This document shows, piece by piece, positions 49,220-61,860 of a DNA stretch of 64,000 bases. The notes below the pieces were generated by a model. The model ran no database searches, had not been told where the DNA came from, and worked only from the letters and a program-made list of their open reading frames with translations. Numbering within the stretch: the first letter of the stretch is position 1; each line of letters starts with the position of its first letter. The position numbers and the translations under genes were made by a program. This DNA is from Straminergon stramineum (taxonomy: Eukaryota > Streptophyta > Bryopsida > Hypnales > Calliergonaceae), in contig OY987263.1 in the NCBI GenBank assembly GCA_963920665.1, positions 41,079,218-41,143,217 of the forward strand, in the 5' to 3' direction.

Positions 49220-49573
49220 GGGTATGAGAAAAAGGAATACCGTATGATCACAAAAATCCAGTAATGAAGTGAGAAGTTGATAAATGGATAGTGAAAAGGG
49301 TACAAATTTCCTGTCTCATCAGAAACCCACAAAGTTCTCTGTGGATAGTCATGTGTTGCACGTTGTCCACTGCAAAGACTAAGAATTCATATCAATAGTC
49401 GAAGCCCTTTGGAGGCTTGAAATCAACTGTTGCAAGGTATATTTTGGATAGGAATTGTTAGTGATCGTCAGGCTGTATGAACGTAGTGTCACCTCTTCGT
49501 TGTCGTTGTCAGGCTGCCTGAGTCTTTCAGCGTTTCATTTCGTTCATTCTTCTTTCTTGGGTGTCGATTTTCC
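49220..49573 (+). promoter_or_regulatory. 354-bp near-identical upstream block, copy B
   Basis: This is the partner of 20191-20544, with 353 of 354 bases identical. It ends 699 bp before the start codon of receptor kinase 2. No protein is supported on either strand: the overlapping 87-codon minus-strand frame changes mostly at amino-acid-altering sites outside the block. Confidence 0.65.
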
Positions 49574-50272
49574 ATTTTATAAGCGGGATGTCTCGATTGA
49601 ACATGAGTTGAATCTGTTGATTTCCCCTGTGAGTAGTTCTTCAAATCCCCAGTGAGTCAAATCCCCATTCACCCTAAATTTTGCTGAATTTCTCAATTTG
49701 AAAAGTTGAGATTGCACTCACGGAGGAATCCAATATGAGCTCCTTGTACACCAGTTTGAATTGATAAAGCCATTTTCCCGTTTGACACCACAATCTCTTT
49801 CCTACCTGTCCGATGGTGTCAAGAATATTCAGAGCACACAGGATTCTTAGCACATTCCAGTTCGACGTTATCGATAACGGAACGTCTGCACTTATCGCCA
49901 AACTCGTTAAATCTGGCACTTACTCCGATGGGAATCTAAAATCTTGATCTACACCTTAGGATTTCGAGTTGTATGCACTTGAACGCCTCAACATTGTCAC
50001 TCTGAATTGCTCAATTTCAATGATGTTCACGGCAATTGATGCACTCGAAGAAACTCAGAGCTTAACCATGGACGAAATTGTGTCTGTTCACGTTCTATAC
50101 CTCAGATTTCAGAGCTCTTTGATTTCGAATATCGCATCATTGCCACTCTGAATTGCCTAATACTTTCACTACAATCCATGCCCTATCTCAGAGCTTATCT
50201 AGCATACCATGCTCTAATCCATTTCTGTTTGTGCGAGCAGGAAAAACAGCAACCTTGATTTGGGTACCCACG

Positions 50273-53200
50273 ATGACGCCACCATCGCCGCCCTTCCTAG
50301 TTCTCACACTAGTAGTAGCAACAATCCTAACCCTAAATTCGCCATTGACAGTCTTCGCTCAGTCCGGCCCTTCACAAGCCTACTTCCTCAGCATCGACTG
50401 CGGCGCCACCACCGCCTACACCGACCCCATCAGCGGCATCAACTGGGTCCCCGACGCAAACTACACTTCAGTCGGCACCAACGTGGCGTCTGTCCCAGGA
50501 GGCACCACCACCGCCAACAACACGGAGGCTCAAACGCTCCGATACTTCAAAGACGCTCGGAAGAAGTTCTGCTACGAGCTTCCCGTGCAGGCCAACCAGT
50601 CGTATTTGATCGTTGCGACGTTCTGGTATGGGAACTATGATTCGCTGAGTAATCCGCCCGTCTTTAACATGGCGATCGATGCCACGGAGATGCTCCCTAT
50701 TGATTTGACTGGGATGACGGGTATCATGCGGAGGGAGTATGTGAGGAGAGTGGGGCTGGAGCAGAAGAGTACGTCGGTGTGCTTTTATCAGGACCCGACG
50801 TCGTTGACGACGCCGTTTGTGTCGTCGATTGAGATGAGGCTGTTGGATCGGTTGGCGTATGATCAGCCGTGGCTCGATGAAGGGAACTTCTTGCTGTCAG
50901 CGTTTCGCCAAGACTTCGGGGGGGCCAAGAAGTTGAGGTGAGTGTGCTCTATATCGAAAAGCTCCAAGTTCTACCGTGGGTGAAGAATGAAAAAAAGTCC
51001 AGAAAACGTCAATTTCGTTATAATGGCAAGACTCCAAAATTTGTAGCTTATCTGTACATACAGGTCTAAAATGTAGGACAGATAGATTTATAATTCAAAA
51101 CAGGTGTTCTGAAAGGTGGCAAAGTATTGGAATGGCACCAATCTAACGAAATTGACGTCAAAAGCATGATGCTAAATGAGATTCATGACTTTAGACTTGA
51201 TTTGTTCGTATTTTGTTTATTTCGTCAACATGCTCTTAAGTACACAGGAACCTTTGATCTTTTGGCTAGAATCAAAAGGGATTCGTGATCAGTTTTGGTT
51301 GCGTGTTATCGTCGGGATGCACTGGTTTCCTGGGATGGCATTACCTCAATGTAGGAATAGTCGAAATGCACGCTTATTTTACTCCGAGGTAGGATAATGT
51401 GGAATGCTGAATGCACACTTATTCCAGTAATCATGCATGTTATGCCATTACCCCTTGCAACATGCCTATCTAGAAGAAAAAAAAAATTGAAAGTTTCGAA
51501 ACAGGCACTTGCCTACGGGGGTAAGTACTGTGCATTTCGAATTCAACCTGCCGATGAAATCGCTTTTCTGGGCTTCATGCTGTGATACTGTTGATGTGGC
51601 ATACGTTTGAAAATTTCATCATGTGTCATTGTTGATCTGATAACAGAACTCGTATCAGGACAATATTTCTGAACTAGTATCAGAGCACGAATCTCAGTCA
51701 ATCTGGATCATGTGTGATTGTTGATCTTATATCAGAACTCGTACCAGAATCACATATATACACATCATATAACTTTGTAGAGCCGTACTAGAGCGCGTTT
51801 TAGAGCAGGAAGCAGTGTGTGGCTGTTCAAACAGGGCATGTTTTTGATCTGGTTCGGGAAATGTTAATTGTGTGTATGAAATGCAGATATCCAGATGATG
51901 CATATGACCGGATATGGAGTCCATCACCCATTCCTGGAACAACAACAATATCGACAAAAGAGACTATAGATGATCGGAATCTGGCAATTAAGCCTCCGCA
52001 AGCAGTGCTGCAAACCGCCATAACCGCGACCAACCTTTCCAACCTTGTTCTACCTTATCCTTACGGATCTGCTTCCGTTCATATCCCCTGCGTGTATTAC
52101 TTATACTTCGCCGAGATTTCGGCCACCGCTAATGCTACTTCCAGGGCGTTTAATGTCAGCATTCCAAATGACTCTCCTTTTCCTGAGACCCCGATCAATA
52201 TTTATACTCTGTCCGGGGGGGTCAACAAGGCCCTTGAGTACTTCTGGAGAAACATGACAATGATGCCCACGTCGGCCGTGACCCTCAAATTAACCGACCC
52301 TCCGACTGTTGACGGTCCCCTTGTCAGTGGGGCCGAACTGTTGGCGAAGTATCCGGAATTGACACAACCCACTTATGCCGCTGATGGTAGGTCACTCTCC
52401 ACCATTTGAACTGTAGTGATCGACAGGGGTGTGAGAGCTTGCAATTTTTAATTTAATCTTCGTTGTTTCTAATCTAATTGACCCCCTTGTGATTCTGAGA
52501 CAAGATCTTATATCCAACCAGTTGTCCCTGCATAGGGTATTCAAGTTTTGAATGGAATTACTTCTATTTTGGGAAACAGATTCAGCTGATCTCCCCTCAT
52601 ACGTTGAAGGATATGATACAGGATTAAGAACTGAAGTTTGTGTTTTTCCTTTCTGTTCAGCTGCTGCGCTTGAGACCATCAAGGTGTCTCTGTCGTTGAC
52701 TGGTTGGTCTGGGGATCCCTGTTTGCCGGTCCCTTATGACTGGATCACATGCAGTGGTGGAACTTCTCCGAGAGTGCTCACAGTGTAAGACTTCTATGGA
52801 ATTGCATTTGGATAAGGGACGAAACTCTTGTCAAGGTCGTATGCAGGCTTCAACTTGGGCATGGGGAACCTTTTGTTAAAAGCACCAGGGTTTTTTAGTC
52901 GTTGAAGATTACTGATTGAATGTTTGTTGGTCGTGCTTTACAGGAAATTAAATGGTTACAATCTTACAGGGTCGATTCCCGTTGCTTTTGCACAGTTAAC
53001 TTCTCTTACATCTTTGTAAGTGTTTTGCACCCGAACTGTTGGGTTAGGAGAAATTTCCTTCTGCGATGAAGTTAATATGTAGGCATATCAGAGACATGGT
53101 ACTGGTGTCTAGAGAAGAAAATAGGGTTTATCATTATTTGCCTGCAATTTCAATTTCCTCTCCTGTCATTTGTGTTGAAGCCATAGCAATTGCAATTCTA

Positions 53201-56200
53201 TATCTCAAAATATTGTAGAGATTTCATGTTGCTTTACCGTAATTGCCTCCAATCACAGAGCACTAGTCTTAGACACTTGAGAGAGTGAAACCAAATCAAG
53301 TGGTTCCAAGTTGAATGTGTCTTTGTCTTGTTGTGCAGGCAGCTTGCAAATAACAGTTTAAGCGATTCTATTCCTGATTGCCTGGCATTTCTTCCAGCAT
53401 TAACAGAACTGTAAGTACATCCTCGGTCTCCTCAATTCCAACATGCTGATCTTCCATAGCTCCGGTATCAGACAGAGCAGGAAAGTGATAAATAACTCGT
53501 TTTCCTGCCTTTCAATATTCCAATGTACTTATCTATTGCCCCAGAATCAAGCTCCTAACTCTGCTCCATGTAACTGACCACTCCACTTCTCACACGTGTT
53601 TTTATCAGAATCCTCACCACAAACAACCTCACTGGGACAGTTCCTGTAGCCTTGCGAAGGCCAGGGCTCGCGTTGGAGTAAGCACCTTAACCTCTTCTCT
53701 TTCGCAAATTTCCGACCCCTACGAGAACCATACAATTCTAGTAACCATCAGATTCGTCCATATCTTGAAATCTCCAGATCTTGGCACATTTTGAAATACC
53801 TCATTTTATTCCGGTCTGAGTTCTTAGATATCTGAGCACTTTGACACAATTTTCATGCTTTGAAACATGTCATTTCAACGAACATGACCATAGCCACACC
53901 TGAGCAATTCAGAATCGTAATTTCCAGCACTTAAATTGGCCAAAACGAATACTGTAAAGTTAGAATTGAAACCTTGTTGTCTGTTGAAACCTGTTCTCTA
54001 GAATTCAATCCAGTCAGTATTGAGCCTTTGCAGTAGAGCCTCAACTGTGAATGGAAACTCCTTGAGTAATTTTCAGCACTGAAATGGGCCAAATTTCAGA
54101 GTAGTGTAAAGTTAGGTGATTCACTGGTCAGGCTGCCTGATTGGAGCCTACAGCGTTGGTTTGATCCAATAATGAGCCCTTACGTTTGCTTGCATGTGCG
54201 TATTCTTTAGCGCTTGTTTGAGCAGTTATTGAGCCATATATGTTGCGTTACCTTGCTTGTGCACACAGCATCCGAGGCAACCCAGTGTGCAACTGTTCTC
54301 AAGTCATTCCCCCCTCAACTCCCCCGAGCTCCAAGAAGAAGTCGTCCAACACGGGTGTGACAGCGGGCGTGGTGGGCGGCATCTTGGGCGTGGCGTTCAT
54401 CGGAGCTCTTCTGTTTGTTTATTGTTGCATTCGGAAACGCAAAAAGGCGAAGGCGGACAAATCCATGGAGCTTCCCAACCACCATGTCAGTAATGGCGGT
54501 GGGGGCATGAACAACGGAGCTGTGGCGATGGGGAACGGGAGCGTGCAAGGGGCGAAGCCGTACTCGATTGCGGAGCTGACGTCCGCCACGCAGAACTTCA
54601 ACAGGAAGATTGGAGAAGGAGGATTCGGGCCTGTGTACTATGGCAAGCTGGGGGGCCGAGAAGTGGCGGTCAAGGTCTCGGATGTCAATTCTCGGCAAGG
54701 GGTTAGTGAATTCAACAATGAGGTGCCGACTCCATTCATTTTCTCTTTTTCCTCTTGGATTTCTATGCCTAGTGTTGTCCAACTTCTTAAATAATGTAAC
54801 CCTTTTTCATAACCATGCCAAGGCTTGGCTCAGAGCTGGACTCGCTCGAGCTTTCGAGTTCATCTCTCCCCCTCTCTTGTCCAGTAACATTCGAATCATG
54901 TGCTGAGCTATGTTTATGGGAGCCTAATTTTGAAATGTTTTTCATCAGGTACAACTGCTGTCAAGAGTGCACCACAAGAATCTAGTTTCACTGGTGGGCT
55001 ATTGCCTTGAAAGCAAGAATCAAATGCTGGTGTACGAGTTTTTGCAAAGGGGCACTGTTCGTGAACACCTCTATGGTATGCTGTCTATCGACTTGGAATC
55101 TGGTGCCTAGTTACGGAGCACGCTGAGTCATCATAGTTTAATTTTGTACCTTTGAGCATACTTCAATTTTAGATTCATTAAGTGCGCTAGCTGTGTAAGT
55201 GATAGTGATTCTCTTTTGTTTGCAGTCAGGTACAAAATCACATCAAAACAAACGTTTTATAATATATTTGTTTTTTGTTCATTACTAATTACTAAGGAAT
55301 GTGCACCCCGAATTGCCACTTGAAATGAATGTGCTCCATACATTTCATTTGGCAATTCTAGGTGCACATATTTTTTTTATTTCACTTGCGTTTAGAGAAA
55401 CGTGTAGTTGTAATCTGATAACAGTGGTATGACTTGACAATACAGGCTCTCCTCTGGCGCATCAGGAGCCCTTGAATTGGAAAATGCGGTTAGATATTGC
55501 TCTGAATTCTGCACAGGGTCTGGAGTATCTTCACGGTGGTTGTAACCCAAACATCATTCACCGTGATGTGAAGAGCAGCAACATCCTCCTCACCGACAAA
55601 TATGTGGCCAAGGTGTCCGACTTCGGTATCTCTAGATTTGGCCCCGAAACCGGCCAAGCTTCCCACGTCTCCACCATAGTCAAAGGAACCGCTGGATACT
55701 TGGATCCAGAGTATGCACACTCTTTCTTTGAATCTCTTTCGCTTTTCCATTCTGTGGTCATGTTACAGCAATTTCACCAGCAAAATTCCCCCGAATTGAC
55801 ACCCATGGAAAAGGCTTTAGTGTAACTGCCTCTGATTGCAACTCTAACATGAAAAGCAACCTGGAGTTGCCTTTCAAATGGCAACAAGAGTTTATCACAA
55901 ATCAACTAGCCCAATCGTTGGAAGCATGATTTTTTGGACATCTTTTAGATGTGCATACCTTCCAATAAGAAACTGGCACAGCTTTGAACTGCCCGTCTTA
56001 AGTTCGAGCGTTTTTGAATTGGTAAACTAAAACCCTCCATCCAGTTGGTCCAACCTCAAATCTATACTTTCTGTTAATTGTCGAGCTCTGGGCATATGAA
56101 TGCCTCGCTTACGACGCTCTAAAGTTGCAAATCTATCTTTTAGCAAAGATGCCTATCCTGGCGTAGATATTGCCCTCACCCCCACCACATGCACACACCC

Positions 56201-56837
56201 AGCCTGACTAGTTCTCGCACTCTTAACTTCTTCAATCCGATGAATCCAAGGTGTTCCTACCCAATGCTTCCTACCCAAAACAGAGAATAAATTTCTCCTT
56301 GCTAGGCCAGTTGCCCTTCTTAATTTCCTGCTACTAATGTTGCGTCCTTCCCTCTCTTGCTGCAGGTACTGGTCCACCAATAACTTGACTGATAAGTCCG
56401 ACGTATTCAGCTTCGGCGTGGTTCTGCTGGAGCTTCTCTGCGGCCGCAAGCCCATCGACAACACTCTGGAAGATGAAAGCGAGTGGCACATCAGCGACAA
56501 GGTCCGCAACTCTCTCGAAGCCGGCGACATCAAAACCATACTGGACCCCGTGGTGAAGAGCTGCCAGCCCAACATGGACAGTGTGTGGAAAGTGGCGGAG
56601 GTCGCCATCCAGAGCGTGGAGCCCAAGGGCGTGCACCGACCGTTCATGCGAGATATAGTTCGGGTGCTTCGGGAAGCCATTGTGCTGGAAGCAGGGCATT
56701 CGCATGCCTTGTACTCCTCCGATCAGTCGTCGAATTTTGTGAACACGGCGCGACCTGCGCCTCGTGGACAGGATTATTCGAATGTGGCGGATGCGTCCAT
56801 GAAAACTGAGCAATATACGATGCCCGAGGGGCGGTAA
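50273..56837 (+). CDS. malectin-like/LRR receptor-like kinase 2 (paralogue of kinase 1)
   Basis: Ten exons: 50273-50937, 51887-52386, 52661-52784, 52944-53015, 53339-53410, 53609-53677, 54269-54722, 54949-55075, 55446-55710, 56366-56837. Seven of the ten (exons 3-9) have exactly the length of their counterpart in kinase 1. The sum is 2820 bp, giving 939 aa with stop TAA. Layout: signal peptide ([14 protein letters not shown]), malectin-like domain from FLSIDCG, GDPC at 406-409, three short LRR exons, transmembrane helix at about 530-555, and an RD kinase. Kinase landmarks are GEGGFGPVY (616-624), Lys636, HRDVKSSN with Asp735 and DFG 753-755. Differences from kinase 1 concentrate in the second ectodomain exon, the LRRs and the C-terminal tail, which suggests different ligand contacts. 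The protein should sit in the plasma membrane; ligand and pathway are unknown. Confidence 0.93.
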
Positions 56838-57180
56838 AAACTGTAGGTTTAGGATGAGTCGTGTTCTGGATGTTCCTAGTTTGTTGCAATGGTTCTGATC
56901 TGAGGAAAAGCTTTCAGGGCTCCAGGGCTCCGCTTGGTATGAATGCTTGTCTGGAGTGGTGGTGGCAGCCTCGCTTTTAACAACAGAATGAAAAGGAGTT
57001 CTGTTTGTGAACATAATTATGTTATAGGATTTCGAAGAAGAGTTAGGTTGAAAGTACGGAGTAATTGTTTTGTATTATAGCTTGTATTCTCTCCATCCAA
57101 GTACGGGCAGCCAAATGTTGTTGCCTCATGTTGCTTGGACCAGTATGCGATGGATCATCAGTGGTGTAATGACTGGAGGT
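56838..57180 (+). other. 3' UTR and downstream region of receptor kinase 2
   Basis: It is homologous to the region after kinase 1, up to the GACCAGTATGCGATGG box. The duplication ends here and a dispersed repeat follows almost at once. Confidence 0.5.
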
Positions 57181-57279
57181 TTAGCTTTTCTCGAGTTTTG
57201 GATGTTTTAGAACATCCTCAGTCCGCACCCAGGAAAGTAAACCTGCCTATGACAGGCAGAATGAGTGTTTTGCCCTGTT

Positions 57280-57960
57280 ACAATTAGCAAAAAAAATCAG
57301 AGTTTTTTTCCATATAAAGACAATTGTGAGAAAATAAGAGAGCAATTGAAATTTTTTTTTTTTCTGACCAAGTATGAATTTCTTATGAACTTTTGAAGTG
57401 TGCTAACCAATTGGCCCAAAAGAGCCCATAGACTATTCCAAATCTAGCAAAAAGTGTATGCATGATGGCCATCCTACCACCTAAAGCAATTGGAATATTT
57501 CTTAATATGGATACAATATTTCCTAACATGGTCAAAACATGAAGGATTAAAAAATCAATTGCTTTGATGAATTTACACTGAAAAGCTAGAAGTTCCTAAA
57601 ACAAGCACTAATAACTTCATCACCATCACCCAAGTCATTGATTTTGGTCACTAACCAACCTAGTGTAGTCCTAATCTTATGTATTAGAGAAAATTTGTCA
57701 TGGGTTGATGTAAGACTCTAATGGGTCATTTCCTAGGTGCCTGTCATGGATGGTTTGCATATCATAGGCAAGTTTACCTTATATGGCCACTTCAAAAGGA
57801 GATGGAGTGCCACCTTTTAGGCCCTTTTTTATAAAGTGTGTAATGGAGGGTGGAGCTCCCCAAAGCAGACACAATATGGGAGCTCTCTAGAACCTTGTCA
57901 GGTGACAAATGGGGCTTCCACAATAGTAAGCAACTATTGATTCTTCATGACAATAATTAT
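57280..57960 (+). repeat. dispersed repeat, partner of 700-1400
   Basis: It has the same order of sequence boxes as the transporter-intron copy and the same orientation. The two are clearly diverged, with many substitutions and small indels, so this is an old family. It is non-coding. Confidence 0.6.
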
Positions 57961-60900
57961 TTTTAATTGACCCTATTCCCCTTCTACTCCTTTGTTGGCT
58001 TGGGATGGTATGATTACATTGTCAAAGATTTTACTAGCTCACTTGGAGGGCACTAGAAAGAGCCAAAAAATGTCGTGTCAAAGCTATGAAATATTGTGCC
58101 CTTGAAGATAATGCGGAAAGTACTTTTAGCATTAGGGCAAGTTTTTTTGGACCAACACAAGACTTGTTGTTACCATGCCTTCTTGAAGTGCGAACTAAGG
58201 ATGCTCTTAGTTGGTTGCAAGGACGTGGCAGGTTCAATTGTTGGAAGAAAATGAACTAAAACATTTATGTGCAAGGTGTGTTGGTACCCCTCATTTATGT
58301 ACTCTTAGTTTCTTGGGATGTTCCTAGGACTCAACTAAGTGAGGATCAATGTATGTGTTTTTCATATTTATGAGGCTCCAAGTTTGCTATAAGATAGGAG
58401 TCTCAAAATCCGCACTGGCTTTAAAATTGCCCACCTCCTCAAATGTACATTGTTTGTACATGGCTTTTTTTCATCTTTACAGGGTTTTACCAACACTATA
58501 CATTTGAGGAGGTGGGTGATTTTAGAGCCCTATGCCATTTCGACTTCAAAAATTCATAACTAATTCCACGAAGCTCCAAAAATTATGAAACGACTTGGAT
58601 TAGATGTCAATTCCACTTGTCTTTCAAGGAAAATTTACTGAAAAATATTTCAATAAGTTTCACCTCCCCAAAATTCAGTTTCAGCTCTTAGATGGACGCT
58701 TTAAGGACCTCCTACCTTATGTAAAAATGTAATGCTCGTAGTAGAGGATATTTTCAGTTTTAGTTAACGACCTTGATAACTATTTCAATTTTTTTCTGGT
58801 TGCCATGGAGCAATCTATAGTAAACTTGCCAATCACTACACACACAAAATTCAAATCCTTCTCCACATAAATATAGAGACTTTCATGTTTAGAAATTTGG
58901 TGTGATCATTAAATGTCGTGTTAGGATTCACCTTCCAAAAACAAAACGCAAAAAGATTTCTTCCTATAAATTTTATTGCAATCTAAAGGTGTTGAAGCTA
59001 AAATCTAGTTAAAAATTCCTTGCAACCTTTCACCGCATAGTGTACAATCATTGGGCAGTGATACAAAACTTTGTTCCCATGGCAATTGAATTGGTAGTTG
59101 TATTGTGTGGTTAGAGTATGGTAAATGACAATGTTTGTTGTGTGGTTTTTGGATGTGTGTGGTAAATGACAAGTTTACTCTAAATGGATGTTGTTGTAGC
59201 TTTCTTTTGCAATTTAAGCATAAAAATAGATGATTGCACTTGCAATCCTCCATATTTTTGTAGTCAATTTCCAATGATCGTCCAACCCAATTTAAGACCC
59301 ATCCAAGAGTGATCTGGAAAATTTTAATCAACTTAATTTTATGTTTTCTAAATTCTAATTGTAGGGACAAAATTACATCATTAGAAAAAATTTGAATGCT
59401 CAAAGAACCTGTTAAAAGTTGACATGCAAAGCTATATATTGAAGGCTAAAGATGATAGCCTAATTACACAAATATGTACACAATTATGTTGCTACTTTGT
59501 ATGACTTTTATCAAGTACTCATACACTTTTCAAAATAAAAAATCCATTCATAGTACAAAGGACTTGAATGACAAGAAGTACTTAGTGTCTCATTGTCCAA
59601 TAAGAAGCATTTCATTATGCAAACATCATGAGCCACTAGTACTTAGTTGCACCAAATTTGTCCTTTTTCATATAAACTATTTGCTCAATGTGAAAACAAG
59701 AAGTACCTAATGTCCCATTGTCCAATAGAAGGCATGCTCTTGCATTAACATCATGATGTTAAAAATGGGTGGAAATAGGGGAAAAATATCCTTCTTTCCT
59801 TGACAAGTGTGCATTTAAATCTAATTAAGGTCCCCAATCAAGACCATTCTAGATGGCACTTCAAAGTCCCCAATTTCTTCTAATATGATTGAACACAAAT
59901 TACTAAGCTAATTGCACTATTCCAACAACACATGTAGAGCCTCTTAGACAACAATAGAAAGGATTTGACAGAAGTCAAATTCTTGAAGGTTTTTCAAGAA
60001 TTAAAGCCTCTATAAAACTGTCATGGCACAAAATAGGGGGCCATTTGAACATTGACCTTTGGTTGGAGCAATAAGGGGGTCAATCCTCCTTGCCATGCAT
60101 TATAAAATTTGAAAATTTCAAATTCATATTTGGAATCAAAGGCCCCAAATTAGTTTGAACTAGACAGTGTAGAAAATAGATTAATCAAGCACAAAATAGG
60201 GGGTCTTTTTTTAAAACCCTAGGAAAAAAAATTAGGGACTTCGAGAGAATGAGCAAGGGGGTCATTTCTCCCCAGCCCCCATAACATAAGTGATATCTTC
60301 CTCACACGTCCCAAAGAATGTTGTCCATTGTCTATCAAATTTGAACCCTAAAAGGACAAGCCTACGGCCATAGATTTCAAGCCTCCCTCTCCATCACTTT
60401 GTTTGATGCCATTTTCAAACTATGTGTGAATGAAAATAATTTATGTTTAATGTTTGGTGATGAAATTATATGTCTACTACAAGTCCTAAGGATTTTTTTT
60501 AAATTGGAAAAAACTGAAATTACTGTGAAATTTTTAAGAAAAAAGTAGAGAAAATTCATATCCAATAGAAAATATACTTGAAAAATCTGAAATTTTCATC
60601 ATAGCTGTATATTATAGTGTATAAAATCATGGTATAAAATCGAAGTTACCATTGTCATTCTAAAATTACAAAATCTCATACGGTTATATGCCCCAAGTTC
60701 ATGCTATAAAATATTAAAATATACAAATTTTTCAAATCTCCTAATGACACACACACCATTATGACAATGTAGGTCACTCTCTTTCCGTACATGAGGAGAT
60801 GTGATTAATTATGGCATAGTTTTTGGTGCAATTGTGGCACATTGTGATTGTTCTACAACACGCTTAATATAGCACCAGTCCTAAGTCAGAAATAGGAAGG

Positions 60901-61860
60901 TCTATATGACTAGAGTGGGAGGAATAGAATCTTCCGCTCAAAAATTCATAATAATCATGTTTTGATAAATAAAAATCTGGAAAAAGTATGGAAACTTTCT
61001 GAACTCTATTTTTGCACACTGAAAATTTTCCCACATTTGCATATCACCATTCAATACTTCAATTGGTGTGGCGTAATCTTATATAAGTTAGCCATCGTAA
61101 CTGATGCTAATGTATGACCAAAGGGCATGATCCAAAAGCAATGGCATCATCAGGAGAGAAGCACTCCAGATATCACCCAAGACATTTCTTTCTGACATAT
61201 TGGTCTGGAATTTTTTGTGCAAGTGATGATGCTATCCAATGAAGGAAGTTTGACATATGTTAACCCTTGAAGGGTCTGAAAGCCCTTTGCAATCATATAG
61301 TATAATATGAATTTGGTGGGATTTGATTAGAAAAAACATGGAATAAATATTTTTCAGTACAAAGTAAATTAATGATCATGATAGTACATAAATAGCCATG
61401 TATCAAAATACATATACTAAACCACAATTGAAGAGTTATAAGGCTAAATGTGGGTCGCATAGAGCAACCTCAAAGACCTTTCACGGGTTAAGAGTGGATA
61501 AAGAGTATAGTACCTTAATGCGGCTTCAAAAAATTCCATCACTTAACTCATCTTTGTAGGACATAGCCAATACAAAGTGCAAGATCTAGTTCTTTGTCAT
61601 GTCTAGTTTGAGTTACAATAGTAAAATGCCTAGTTTAAATCATTGTACAATATATTTAAATTCTATATGCTCTATTGCTCTTGAGCAAATCAACAATGGT
61701 TTTTTAAATTAGTAATTGATTTAATTAATTGGTTCTTTAAACACAAGTTATATGAACTAAATTTTCAAATCTAATAAAAATTTACCACATCAAAGGTAGA
61801 GAAAAATTGCATTCTTAAATATGACCATTATAAATCATGATGTTATGATAAAAGCTTCCT
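57961..61860. other. gene-free AT-rich spacer
   Basis: It contains the small inverted repeat at 58417-58529 and a direct repeat of GCACAAAATAGGGGG at about 60026 and 60190. Otherwise nothing was recognised. Confidence 0.4.
58417..58529. repeat. 113-bp hairpin with 33-bp arms
   Basis: The arms 58417-58449 and 58497-58529 share CCCACCTCCTCAAATGTA and its complement, with about four mismatches over 33 bp and a 47-base loop. It could be a small foldback element. Confidence 0.75.

Larger units (their letters stand above)
46035..50272 (+). promoter_or_regulatory. upstream region of receptor kinase 2
   Basis: It is homologous to 17840-21264 but longer because of the 46.2-47.0 kb insertion. GTGCGAGCAG at 50231-50240 is an acceptor-like site shared with copy A. 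The start-codon frame stays open upstream to about 50153, but ATG 50273 aligns with the start of receptor kinase 1. Confidence 0.45.
46035..57180 (+). repeat. segmental duplication, copy B (contains receptor kinase 2)
   Basis: It aligns with 17840-27920 in the same orientation. Copy-specific sequence includes an insertion at about 46190-47000 and a different stretch at 48215-48360. The right edge follows TTGGACCAGTATGCGATGG, as in copy A. Confidence 0.9.

Noticed and set aside
50153..50272. Possible 40-residue N-terminal extension of receptor kinase 2
   Set aside because: The extension has no ATG at its head, and the acceptor-like GCGAGCAG site falls within it. ATG 50273 aligns with the start of kinase 1 and precedes the signal peptide directly.
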